Shown here in pieces: positions 9,237-16,617 of a stretch of DNA of 64,000 nt; the first letter of the stretch is position 1; the number at the start of each line of letters is the position of its first letter. Position numbers and translations under genes: made by a program. The stretch covers positions 124,001 through 188,000 of the forward strand of contig CAZGPG010000003.1 of the NCBI GenBank assembly GCA_964527735.1. Reading direction: 5' to 3'. The stretch is from JBEBVQ01 sp964527735 (GTDB lineage: Bacteria; Bacteroidota; Bacteroidia; Chitinophagales; Chitinophagaceae). The notes beneath the pieces were generated by a model. That model searched no databases and was not told the DNA's origin. It worked only from the letters and a program-made list of their open reading frames with translations.

Positions 9237-10175
9237 CTAAGATGCTTTCTGTGTGATCCTGAAACTTTCCCGGTAAACAGTTTCAATTCCTTCCCTCAGG
9301 CCGGTTTGTGCCTGCCAGCCCAATGCAGCAAGCCGGGATACATCCATCAGCTTCCGCGGCGTACCATCCGCCCTGGAGCTGTCCCATTCAATCATCCCCT
9401 CAAAACCCACAACCTCCTGGATCAGCTCCGCCAGCTCCCTGATCGTAATATCTTCACCCGTACCAATGTTAACGATCCCCGGCTCATCATAATGCTGCAT
9501 CAGGTACACGCAGGCATCGGCCATGTCATCCGCATGAAGGAATTCACGTCGCGGAGTACCGCTCCCCCAAAGAGTAACAGAAGGTGACTGATTGATTTTA
9601 GCCTCATGGAATTTGCGCAGCATCGCAGGCAGCACATGGGAGTTTTGCAGGTCGTAGTTATCATTAGGGCCATACAGGTTGGTGGGCATCACTGATACAA
9701 AGTTACAGCCGTACTGGCTTCTATAAGCATCACACATTTTGATACCTGCGATCTTTGCGATGGCATAAGGTTCGTTGGTCGGCTCCAGCAGGCCGGTGAG
9801 CAGGTATTCCTCCTTTAGCGGCTGAGGCGCCAGGCGGGGATAAATACACGAAGAACCAAGAAACATAAGCTTCCGGATACCGGTACGCCAGGCCTGGTGG
9901 ATCACGTTGTTTTGGATCATCAGGTTGTCGTACAGGAACTCCGCACGATAGGTATTGTTGGCTACAATGCCCCCTACTTTGGCTGCCGCGAGGAAAACAT
10001 ATTCCGGCTGCTCCGTCTCGAAGAAAGCGGCCACAGCCTGCTGATCACGCAGATCCAGCTCCGCGGATGTACGTGTAATGATATGTGTGTAACCGTCGTT
10101 CGTCAGCCGCCGGTGAATCGCGCTGCCTACCATACCACGGTGTCCGGCGATGTATATCTTGCTATCGGATGTCAT
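9237..10175 (-). CDS. fcl: GDP-L-fucose synthase
   Basis: The 312-residue short-chain dehydrogenase/reductase converts GDP-4-keto-6-deoxymannose to GDP-L-fucose by epimerisation and NADPH reduction. The N-terminal nucleotide site reads IYIAGHRGMVGSAIHRRL. The catalytic tyrosine-lysine pair is in EPYAIAKIAG, and LGSSCIYPRLAPQPLKEEYL is the family-specific segment around the active-site Cys and Ser. It starts 3 bp after gmd, so the two form a translationally close pair making GDP-L-fucose for the glycan. The gene is GC-rich compared with the transferase genes further downstream (38 of 60 in 9301-9360). Confidence 0.96.
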   Translation of the reverse strand: MTSDSKIYIAGHRGMVGSAIHRRLTNDGYTHIITRTSAELDLRDQQAVAAFFETEQPEYVFLAAAKVGGIVANNTYRAEFLYDNLMIQNNVIHQAWRTGIRKLMFLGSSCIYPRLAPQPLKEEYLLTGLLEPTNEPYAIAKIAGIKMCDAYRSQYGCNFVSVMPTNLYGPNDNYDLQNSHVLPAMLRKFHEAKINQSPSVTLWGSGTPRREFLHADDMADACVYLMQHYDEPGIVNIGTGEDITIRELAELIQEVVGFEGMIEWDSSRADGTPRKLMDVSRLAALGWQAQTGLREGIETVYRESFRITQKAS

Positions 10176-10178
10176 GAT

Positions 10179-11291
10179 CTATTCGTATTGCCGGAGAATA
10201 TTAAATCCCGCCTCTTTCAGCATTTTCTCCTTCCGGAAACACTCCAGGTCCGCGGCTACCATTTCCTTCACCAGCTCCGGGAGGGTGCATTTGGTGACCC
10301 ACCCAAGTTTTTCCTTAGCTTTTGAAGGGTCGCCGATCAGCAGGTCTACTTCTGTAGGCCGGAAGTAAGAGGGATCCACGCAGACTATTTCCTGTCCTTC
10401 CGTAAAGGCATAGCTGCCGTTAGCAGACTGCACATATCCTTTCTCTTCTGCACCACTGCCTTTAAAAACGATCTCCACACCTGTCTCCGCAAAAGCCATC
10501 CGGATAAAATCCCGTACGGTGGTCGTGATGCCGGTAGCGATCACAAAATCTTCGGGTTGGTCCTGCTGCAGGATCAGCCACATGGCTTCTACATAGTCGC
10601 GGGCATGACCCCAGTCACGTCGGGCGTCCAGGTTGCCGATGTACAGCTTATCCTGCAGCCCCAGCGCCATCTGCGCCACCGCGCGGGTGATCTTACGCGT
10701 TACAAATGTCTCGCCGCGTAGCGGACTCTCATGATTGAAGAGGATGCCGTTGCAAGCGAACATATTATATGCCTCGCGATAGTTGACCGTGATCCAGTAA
10801 GCATACATTTTGGCTACGGCGTAAGGCGAGCGGGGGTAAAACGGTGTTTTTTCCGACTGGGGTACTTCCTGTACCAAGCCGTACAGCTCCGAGGTGGAGG
10901 CCTGGTAGATCCTTGTTTTGTTTGTCAATCCCAGCAATCTTATTGCTTCCAGGATCCTTAACGTGCCGATCCCGTCGGCATTGGCTGTATATTCCGGTGT
11001 GTCAAAGCTGACCTTCACGTGGCTCATAGCCCCTAAATTGTATATCTCATCCGGCTGTACTTCCTGGATGATCCGGATCAGGTTGGTACTGTCGCTCAGA
11101 TCGCCATAGTGCATAATAAAATGCCGGTGATCCACATGCGGGTCTTCATAAAGATGATCTATGCGGTCCGTATTAAAAAGCGAACTTCGGCGCTTGATAC
11201 CATGCACGACATACCCCTTGCTGAGCAAAAACTCAGACAGGTATGCGCCGTCCTGGCCGGTTACACCTGTTATTAATGCTGTTTTTGACAT
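10179..11291 (-). CDS. gmd: GDP-mannose 4,6-dehydratase
   Basis: The 370-residue product catalyses the first step from GDP-mannose toward GDP-fucose. It has the NADP site TALITGVTGQDGAYLSEFLL, the family-typical RRSSLFNTDRIDHLY stretch, catalytic SPYAVAKMYAYW (Tyr-x3-Lys) and NHESPLRGETFVTRKITRA. Length and motifs match bacterial Gmd. It precedes fcl by 3 bp and lies 47 bp downstream of the permease gene wzm. Conservation and GC content suggest it belongs to the stable part of the locus rather than the AT-rich variable module. Confidence 0.97.
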   Translation of the reverse strand: MSKTALITGVTGQDGAYLSEFLLSKGYVVHGIKRRSSLFNTDRIDHLYEDPHVDHRHFIMHYGDLSDSTNLIRIIQEVQPDEIYNLGAMSHVKVSFDTPEYTANADGIGTLRILEAIRLLGLTNKTRIYQASTSELYGLVQEVPQSEKTPFYPRSPYAVAKMYAYWITVNYREAYNMFACNGILFNHESPLRGETFVTRKITRAVAQMALGLQDKLYIGNLDARRDWGHARDYVEAMWLILQQDQPEDFVIATGITTTVRDFIRMAFAETGVEIVFKGSGAEEKGYVQSANGSYAFTEGQEIVCVDPSYFRPTEVDLLIGDPSKAKEKLGWVTKCTLPELVKEMVAADLECFRKEKMLKEAGFNILRQYE

Positions 11292-11304
11292 AAAAAGATT
11301 TTTT

Positions 11305-11336
11305 GTTTAACCGTTGAATCGATTAAACGGTTAAAC
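11305..11336. repeat. Short inverted repeat, TTTAATCGTTGAATCG family
   Basis: GTTTAACCG (11305-11313) is mirrored by CGGTTAAAC (11328-11336) around a TTGAATCGATTAA core, in the 47-bp gap between wzm and gmd. Variants occur at 16351-16390, 23850-23870 and 60454-60540. It is probably a short dispersed palindrome; inside this operon it could act as an mRNA hairpin. Confidence 0.65.
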
Positions 11337-11338
11337 AC

Positions 11339-12223
11339 CTATACGGTATCCATAAAGCTTTTCTCCACCCGGTTGAAGATAACCGTACCCAGCAGCAGCA
11401 CCACCACGGTAAACCCGGCACTATAAGCTAAATACCCCCAGTTGAACGTCCCCGTTCCCAGGAACCCATACCGGAAGGTCTCAATAATGGATGACATGGG
11501 GTTGGCCAGGATCAGCCATTTATACTTTTCTCCGATTGTGGATAACGGGTAGATCACCGGCGTGGCATACATCAGCAACTGCACACCAAATGTCAGCAGG
11601 AACACCAGGTCGCGGTACTTGGTGGTCATCGCGCTGATGATCATCCCGAAGCCAAGTCCTAATCCGCCCATCAGCAGAATGAGCACCGGGAATAAAAGCA
11701 ATGCAGCATTAGGCTGTACATTGGCCCCTGCAGCCAGGTAAAAGCCCCAGAAGCCCAGGAACAGGATAAACTGGATACCCAGCTTCACAAGGTTGCTGAC
11801 AACGATGGAAAGCGGCATCACCAGCCTCGGGAAATATACCTTGCCGAATACAGACGCATTATCTTTAAAGACGGTAGCAGTGCGGTTCAGGCATTCTGCA
11901 AAATAATTCCACATGGTGACCCCGGCCATGTAAAACAACATCATGGGCAGTCCGTCTGTGCTCAGGCCTGCGATCCGTCCGAAGATCAGCGTAAAAGTCA
12001 GTGTGGTGAGTATGGGCTGCAGAAAAAACCAGACAGGCCCGAGAATTGTCTGCTTATAGGTGGCCACAAAATCGCGCCGTACCAGCAGCAGCAGCAGATC
12101 GCGGTAGCGCCATACTTCCCGGAGCTTCAGATCAAACATGTAGCTCTGCGGCTCAATGATCTCCGTCCATTCTGTTTCTTTATCTGCTGTTATATGGCCT
12201 GTTATTTGTTGCTCTGTACTCAT
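11339..12223 (-). CDS. wzm: Polysaccharide ABC transporter permease
   Basis: The 294-residue integral membrane protein belongs to the ABC-2 family of polysaccharide and polyol-phosphate exporters. About six hydrophobic segments are visible. Typical sequences include LLLLVRRDFVATYKQTILGPVWFFLQPI, a Wzm hallmark, here split as LLLLVRRDFVATYK and QTILGPVWFFLQP, and later YATPVIYPLS and ILANPMSSIIETFRYGFLG. It would pair with the Wzt ATPase encoded about 2.1 kb downstream to flip the lipid-linked glycan across the inner membrane. It follows the UpxY gene by about 85 bp and is probably in its transcript. Confidence 0.93.
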   Translation of the reverse strand: MSTEQQITGHITADKETEWTEIIEPQSYMFDLKLREVWRYRDLLLLLVRRDFVATYKQTILGPVWFFLQPILTTLTFTLIFGRIAGLSTDGLPMMLFYMAGVTMWNYFAECLNRTATVFKDNASVFGKVYFPRLVMPLSIVVSNLVKLGIQFILFLGFWGFYLAAGANVQPNAALLLFPVLILLMGGLGLGFGMIISAMTTKYRDLVFLLTFGVQLLMYATPVIYPLSTIGEKYKWLILANPMSSIIETFRYGFLGTGTFNWGYLAYSAGFTVVVLLLGTVIFNRVEKSFMDTV

Positions 12224-12308
12224 TTGCTCTCTTTCTATATACGGAAAATACGCCCCTACCCATCAACCAAACGATTCAACACCTCAACGCCTCAACAAAA
12301 AAAACTCA

Positions 12309-12803
12309 TCACATTCCTTTCGTCACCTTGTTTTTATCCACATAAGCCACCAGCTCATACCCCAGGCTTTCTATCCGCAACTTCACCGTTTTTTTCTTCA
12401 CTTCCAGCACCTTGCCTTTGTGGTCCATCAGCGGGCCTGCAGCAACCGATACCTCATCTCCGGGCCTGATATCTACAGATACTGCTTCCACATCTTCATA
12501 GGTATCCAGGAAGCGGCGGATAGCGCTGATCTCTTTTTCTTTTATAACAGCCGGCTTCCCGTTCCAGTACACAAAGTTGAGCACACCGGGTGTGCTGCGT
12601 ACAAGCTGCATTTCTAGTATGGTAATATGCACAAAGACATAGGAAGTAAAAAGCGGCAGCTCCACCAGCTTTACCCGGTCGCTCCAGCGGCGTCTGGCTT
12701 TATGGAGCGGGCAGTACGATGAGATGCCCCGTTCCTGCAGCAGCCGGTCGGTTTTTTTTTCCCAGCGGGGCCGGGTATATACGGCATACCATTTCCGGCT
12801 CAT
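12309..12803 (-). CDS. UpxY-family transcription antiterminator (NusG-like)
   Basis: The product is a 164-residue NusG paralogue starting MSRKWYAVYTRPRWEKK. The NGN domain includes LPLFTSYVFVHI and TPGVLNFVYWNGKPAVI, and a C-terminal KOW segment reads VAAGPLMDHKGKVLEVKKK. In Bacteroides, UpxY proteins are first genes of capsule operons and prevent premature termination in the long untranslated leader. Here it likewise precedes wzm, gmd, fcl and wzt and follows a promoter-like TATCTTTG. I prefer the ATG at 12803; an in-frame GTG at 12839 would add 12 residues. The regulatory role is inferred from the family and position. Confidence 0.88.
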   Translation of the reverse strand: MSRKWYAVYTRPRWEKKTDRLLQERGISSYCPLHKARRRWSDRVKLVELPLFTSYVFVHITILEMQLVRSTPGVLNFVYWNGKPAVIKEKEISAIRRFLDTYEDVEAVSVDIRPGDEVSVAAGPLMDHKGKVLEVKKKTVKLRIESLGYELVAYVDKNKVTKGM

Positions 12804-12874
12804 TTTCTGTTTGTTGCATGGCTTCGCCACCTCAGTCACAGGTAAAGGCCCTGACCGGTTTTGTTAATGACTTG

Positions 12875-12901
12875 CAAAGATAATATGCTTTGCCGGACAA
12901 A
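12875..12901 (-). promoter_or_regulatory. Putative promoter of the UpxY/polysaccharide operon
   Basis: On the minus strand a TATCTTTG box (12882-12875) matches the Bacteroidota -7 consensus TAnnTTTG. A TTTG at 12901-12898 sits at about the -33 position, although the spacing is slightly short. Transcription would start near 12868, leaving a leader of about 65 nt before the ATG at 12803. Confidence 0.6.
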
Positions 12902-12990
12902 ACGTTTTTTTATAATTGTTTACGGGAAGTAATACCCGGTTATGCATATGGAGCGACAGGAGACTAATGAGTGGTGTCATCCGGAAGACG

Positions 12991-13012
12991 ATGGCGGCCC
13001 GGAGGCCGCCAT
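12991..13012. repeat. ATGGCGGCC palindrome (dispersed repeat copy)
   Basis: A near-perfect palindrome (ATGGCGGCC, two-to-four base centre, GGCCGCCAT) lies in the gap between the wzc-like and upxY genes. The same sequence recurs at 54900-54921 downstream of smc, with further similarity at 19767-19790. It can fold as a strong hairpin and may terminate or stabilise transcripts on either strand. Confidence 0.7.
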
Positions 13013-13052
13013 GACATTCTTTTTATGATACTTCCCTTCCTGCTAAGTAAAA

Positions 13053-15440
13053 CTACTTCTTCTTCCGCTTCCCCTTAAAAAGACCGGCCGGTTCCTGCTC
13101 ATCATCTTCATAATATCCCTGACTACCATATCCATATCCGTAACCATACCCGTACCCGCCATATCCGTACCCATACCTTTTCTGGTGCTCCACACCATTG
13201 AAAACAATAGCCGCATTTCTGACTTTACCTTCCTTGTATAAGCCGTCTAACATGCGCACCTGCTCCTTGATGGTATGGCCCTGCCGGGTGACGAAGAGGT
13301 TAACACCGGCAAACCGGGACAGGGTCAACGCGTCGGACACCATACCAACCGGCGCCGTGTCTATAACAATAATGTCAAACAATTGCTGCAGCCCGGAGAT
13401 CAGGGCCTCATTTTTGGGCAGCAGCAGCAATTCACCGGGGTTGGGTGGCACCGGACCGCAATTGGCCACAAACAGGTTTTCATGGATGCCGGAAGGCTTT
13501 ATCACCTGCTCGATCTCGGTCATGCCGGCCAGGTAGCCGCTGATACCCCCTTCGCGGCTCAGGTTGAGCCGTTCGGAAATTTTGGGCTTGCGGAGGTCAA
13601 ACTCCATTACGATCACGCGCTTTCCTGCCAGCGCCAGCGTCAGCGCCAGGTTGATGGAAATAAAGGTTTTCCCCTCGCCGCTCATGCTGGAAGTGATCAT
13701 GATCACCTTTTTTCGGTCTGCCGCATTCATAAACTCCAGGTTGGCGCGGATCAGGCGGAACTGTTCGGCAATGCCGGTACGCACGCGCTCTCCGGTTACG
13801 ATATCCGTATTTTCCCTGGCCTTACTTACAGAGCCGATTACGGGAACAGATGTAAGCTGCTCTATTTCCCGCTCGTTGAGTATCTTGTTGTTCAGAAGCT
13901 CACGTGTAGCGAGCACGCCTGCCGGGATCAGAACACCCATCATCAGCAGCATGGTATAAGTGGTGTTGGGTACGGGCGTAACTGGTGTTTGTTCATAGTA
14001 AGGCGCCACAATTTCCTTTGATTTGTTGGAGGCGGCATATAATGCTATTTCATTCTCCACACCTTTCTGGTAGAGCATCAGGTACATGCTCTGAAGCACA
14101 TTGTATTCCCGTTTTACATCCGTAATGGAGCGGTCAATAGATGGGACTGAGCGGATCAGGCTCGAGAATTCGGAAGCATTCCGCGCAGCGTTTTTCTGGG
14201 CGATCTCAAGCGATGCCAGCACTTTATCCGATGCGTCAATGATACGTTTGCGCAAGTTGGCGATCTCGCTTTCCGCCTGTATGCGGAAGGGGTTGGAGAG
14301 AGGAAGGTCCTGGGTTTCCAGCTTTTGTACCAGCGTATTGTATTGTCCGATCAATGCGTTTACTACAGGGTCTGCAATACCAATGCCTGCCATCATCTGG
14401 TGTCTGCCACTATGCTGTTCCTGTACGGTTTGTTTCAGGTAGGCAATTGCCTGTTTTTTAATTATAATGTCTTCCAGTTGCTGTTCCGCCTGCGTTCTCC
14501 CGGCGACGTAGGTGTTTGCCTGTGAGGAAACGTCTACCATGCCATGACTCACTTTGATGTTTTCCACCTTACTGTCCACATTTTTGATATCGCCCATCAG
14601 GTCGGCCTGTCGCTGGCTGATAAATTCCCGGGTTTTTTGCGCAAACCGGTTGATATTCTGCAGTTCATTGCGGTGGTAAAACCAGATCAGGGCCTGCATG
14701 AAAGCCACGCCACGCTCGGGCAGGATATCTTCATAGCGCAGGTCCAGCATACTGGTACGACCGTCGCTCATATTGATCCGCAGCCGGGGAATGATCTCAC
14801 GAACTGCTGCCATGACAGGAGCGATATGTATTTTTATGGCTTCGTTCAGATAACCTTTATTGCCGCCCCCGCCGGGCGCATAAACGATCTTGAACCGGCC
14901 GTAAGGACGCTCCACCCAAGCCTCATAGGCGATACGGGTCTGCCGACCTTCTTCCGTAAGCTCGAACTGCCCCTCCACGATCTGCCGTACGATCATATCC
15001 ACCGGACGCCCTCCGTAAAACCCGTTTGAGTCGAATACCAGCCTGACGGGCGCTTCTCCGTATATTTCATTCTCCTTGATCCGGCCTTTTACCCAGTAGT
15101 GAATATTCAGATCCAGTGAATCTACCACCTGCCTGATCAGGTCTTGTGAGCGCAGAATAAATATTTCATTGTATATATTTACATCGTCCTTTTTAATGCC
15201 GATATCACTCAGTACGCTTTTGCCGGCATTGTCTCCTCCGCCCAGTTCCAGCAGCAGGGCGCTCTTCACTACGTATACGGGTGTGGCATAGCGGAGGTAC
15301 AAAAAGCCGCTGCCGGCAAATAAACCAATGCTGATCAGGAACCAGTACCAGTTGGCCGCGAAGGAAGCCAGCAGGCGCCGGAAGTCGAAATTTATATTGA
15401 TCTGGTTATTGATCTTGTTGGTCAACTGGTTGGATTCCAT
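13053..15440 (-). CDS. Polysaccharide co-polymerase / bacterial tyrosine autokinase (Wzc-like)
   Basis: The 795-residue protein combines a Wzz-type N-terminal domain with a cytoplasmic BY-kinase. Membrane helix 1 is near residues 30-50 and helix 2 near 490-510, with a long periplasmic coiled-coil part between. The kinase has Walker A SSMSGEGKTF, a Walker A'-type VIVMEFDLRKPKIS and Walker B IIVIDTAP. The C-terminus carries a tyrosine cluster of alternating Gly-Tyr with ten tyrosines, the expected autophosphorylation tail, followed by a basic end (KGKRKKK). It controls chain length and export with the Wza-like protein encoded 23 bp upstream. Confidence 0.93.
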   Translation of the reverse strand: MESNQLTNKINNQININFDFRRLLASFAANWYWFLISIGLFAGSGFLYLRYATPVYVVKSALLLELGGGDNAGKSVLSDIGIKKDDVNIYNEIFILRSQDLIRQVVDSLDLNIHYWVKGRIKENEIYGEAPVRLVFDSNGFYGGRPVDMIVRQIVEGQFELTEEGRQTRIAYEAWVERPYGRFKIVYAPGGGGNKGYLNEAIKIHIAPVMAAVREIIPRLRINMSDGRTSMLDLRYEDILPERGVAFMQALIWFYHRNELQNINRFAQKTREFISQRQADLMGDIKNVDSKVENIKVSHGMVDVSSQANTYVAGRTQAEQQLEDIIIKKQAIAYLKQTVQEQHSGRHQMMAGIGIADPVVNALIGQYNTLVQKLETQDLPLSNPFRIQAESEIANLRKRIIDASDKVLASLEIAQKNAARNASEFSSLIRSVPSIDRSITDVKREYNVLQSMYLMLYQKGVENEIALYAASNKSKEIVAPYYEQTPVTPVPNTTYTMLLMMGVLIPAGVLATRELLNNKILNEREIEQLTSVPVIGSVSKARENTDIVTGERVRTGIAEQFRLIRANLEFMNAADRKKVIMITSSMSGEGKTFISINLALTLALAGKRVIVMEFDLRKPKISERLNLSREGGISGYLAGMTEIEQVIKPSGIHENLFVANCGPVPPNPGELLLLPKNEALISGLQQLFDIIVIDTAPVGMVSDALTLSRFAGVNLFVTRQGHTIKEQVRMLDGLYKEGKVRNAAIVFNGVEHQKRYGYGYGGYGYGYGYGYGSQGYYEDDEQEPAGLFKGKRKKK

Positions 15441-15463
15441 ACCTGTTTTGAATGCTTACGATG

Positions 15464-16309
15464 TTATTTTGAGAGTTGTACGATACCATATACGGTAAAG
15501 GCTGTAGTCAGTAGGCCAACAATTGTCGGTATATAAAACCGGAGCAGTTCGTTCGTTTGCTGGCGCTGGATACGCGACGGCTCTACGTATATAATGTCAT
15601 TCTGCATCAGGTTGAAATAGGGATCTTTGAACACATCCCTGCTGTTCAGGTTGATCCGTGCGTATTCACGATGATCTCCTTTTTGCCTGATTATCAGTAT
15701 GTTGTCTTTCCTTCCGGTAAGCGGAATTTCTCCTGCAGCGGCAATCGCCTCAATAATATTCAGCTTATGGTTGTGGGAGATGACAGGCCCTGTTCTGCTC
15801 ACTTCGCCCAACAGGGTCACTTTAAAGTTTATAATGCGTGTTTCCACAACCGGATCTTTCACATAATTTTTTAGCCTGCCGGCCAGTAATTCTTTGGATT
15901 CTCTTATAGTGAGACCGCCCAGCTTTATCTTGCCCAATACCGGGAAGTCGATATGCCCGTCTTTATCCACCAGGTAGCCGGTGGTCATCGCTCCACCGCC
16001 GCCGCCACCCATACCGCCGCCGCCGCCGGCCATTGGCACCAAAGGGTACCGTGTACCCCCTTCGTTGAATATACCGACAGGATTCGGGTTTTGGTCATTG
16101 ATACTGCTGATGCTGGTCACATTAACAGATACGATGTCATCAGGCTGTATCCGTATTTCAGGCACCGGGATCATGTCCTGCACGCTGACAGTGGTATCTT
16201 CATTTTTTACGCCTTCCCTGAAATAGATCACCTTTTTCGGAGCGCTGCACGATGCGATGAGCAGTAATACTAACGGTAATATTGTGAATAAGCGGAATAA
16301 TCTGAGCAT
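15464..16309 (-). CDS. Polysaccharide export outer-membrane lipoprotein (Wza-like)
   Basis: The 281-residue protein has a lipoprotein signal (LVLLLIASCSAPKK, lipobox Cys at about residue 21). A polysaccharide biosynthesis/export (PES) domain follows with IRIQPDDIVSVNV and GYLVDKDGHIDFPVLGKIKLGGLT, then SLBB-like repeats (KVTLLGEVSRTGP). A C-terminal hydrophobic helix (YIPTIVGLLTTAFTVYGI) fits insertion in the outer membrane. An unusual Gly-rich run with eleven glycines interrupted by one Met lies near residue 100. It is the first gene of the minus-strand locus, with a promoter-like element just upstream, and is likely co-transcribed with the autokinase gene. Confidence 0.92.
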   Translation of the reverse strand: MLRLFRLFTILPLVLLLIASCSAPKKVIYFREGVKNEDTTVSVQDMIPVPEIRIQPDDIVSVNVTSISSINDQNPNPVGIFNEGGTRYPLVPMAGGGGGMGGGGGGAMTTGYLVDKDGHIDFPVLGKIKLGGLTIRESKELLAGRLKNYVKDPVVETRIINFKVTLLGEVSRTGPVISHNHKLNIIEAIAAAGEIPLTGRKDNILIIRQKGDHREYARINLNSRDVFKDPYFNLMQNDIIYVEPSRIQRQQTNELLRFYIPTIVGLLTTAFTVYGIVQLSK

Positions 16310-16331
16310 AAAGTACCAATAATAAAGAAAG

Positions 16332-16339
16332 CAAAGGTA
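16332..16339 (-). promoter_or_regulatory. Putative -7 box of the Wza/Wzc operon
   Basis: Read on the minus strand this is TACCTTTG, a perfect match to the Bacteroidota TAnnTTTG box, 23 bp upstream of the export lipoprotein ATG at 16309. No clear -33 TTG is visible. The start would lie near 16325, giving a very short leader. Confidence 0.55.
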
Positions 16340-16350
16340 ATTTTTTTATT

Positions 16351-16390
16351 GTTTAATCGTTGAGTTGTTGAACCGTTTAATCGACTAGTC
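16351..16390. repeat. TTTAATCGTTGAATCG-family repeat
   Basis: GTTTAATCGTTGAG and AACCGTTTAATCGAC flank a short centre in the divergent gap between the Wza-like gene and typA. The same words appear at 11305-11336, 23850-23870 and 60454-60540. The rest of the 308-bp gap (16310-16617) holds the two promoter candidates and a leader hairpin; no gene was seen. Confidence 0.55.
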
Positions 16391-16491
16391 TTTTAATCGG
16401 AAGTGGCTTCCGGCACGCTCAATCACCGTATTAAAAGAAGAAAAATAAATATAGATCCTGCACAAATAATCAAAAATTCAACATTTCTCCG

Positions 16492-16499
16492 TACCTTCG
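16492..16499 (+). promoter_or_regulatory. Putative -7 box of typA
   Basis: TACCTTCG differs from TAnnTTTG at one position and lies in an AT-rich stretch. Transcription from about 16505 would give a leader of roughly 110 nt before typA, containing the hairpin at 16571-16595. Confidence 0.45.
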
Positions 16500-16570
16500 C
16501 GCGAATTTTCTCATAACCGTTTGGGCGTAATATTACCTTCTTCACAGAAAGTGCCGCTTCGTTCAGAGAT

Positions 16571-16595
16571 CAGGTGATAAAATTAATCACACCTG
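16571..16595 (+). promoter_or_regulatory. Hairpin in the typA leader
   Basis: CAGGTGAT and ATCACACCTG can pair around an AAAATTA loop, ending 22 bp before the typA ATG. Such a hairpin could affect translation initiation or mRNA stability. The function is not established. Confidence 0.4.
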
Positions 16596-16617
16596 CTTCA
16601 ACCAGACAATACCATTT

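Noticed and set aside
13275..14021. Plus-strand open frame of 248 codons opposite the Wzc-like gene
   Set aside because: It lies wholly within the autokinase gene, has low-complexity composition and no recognisable domain.
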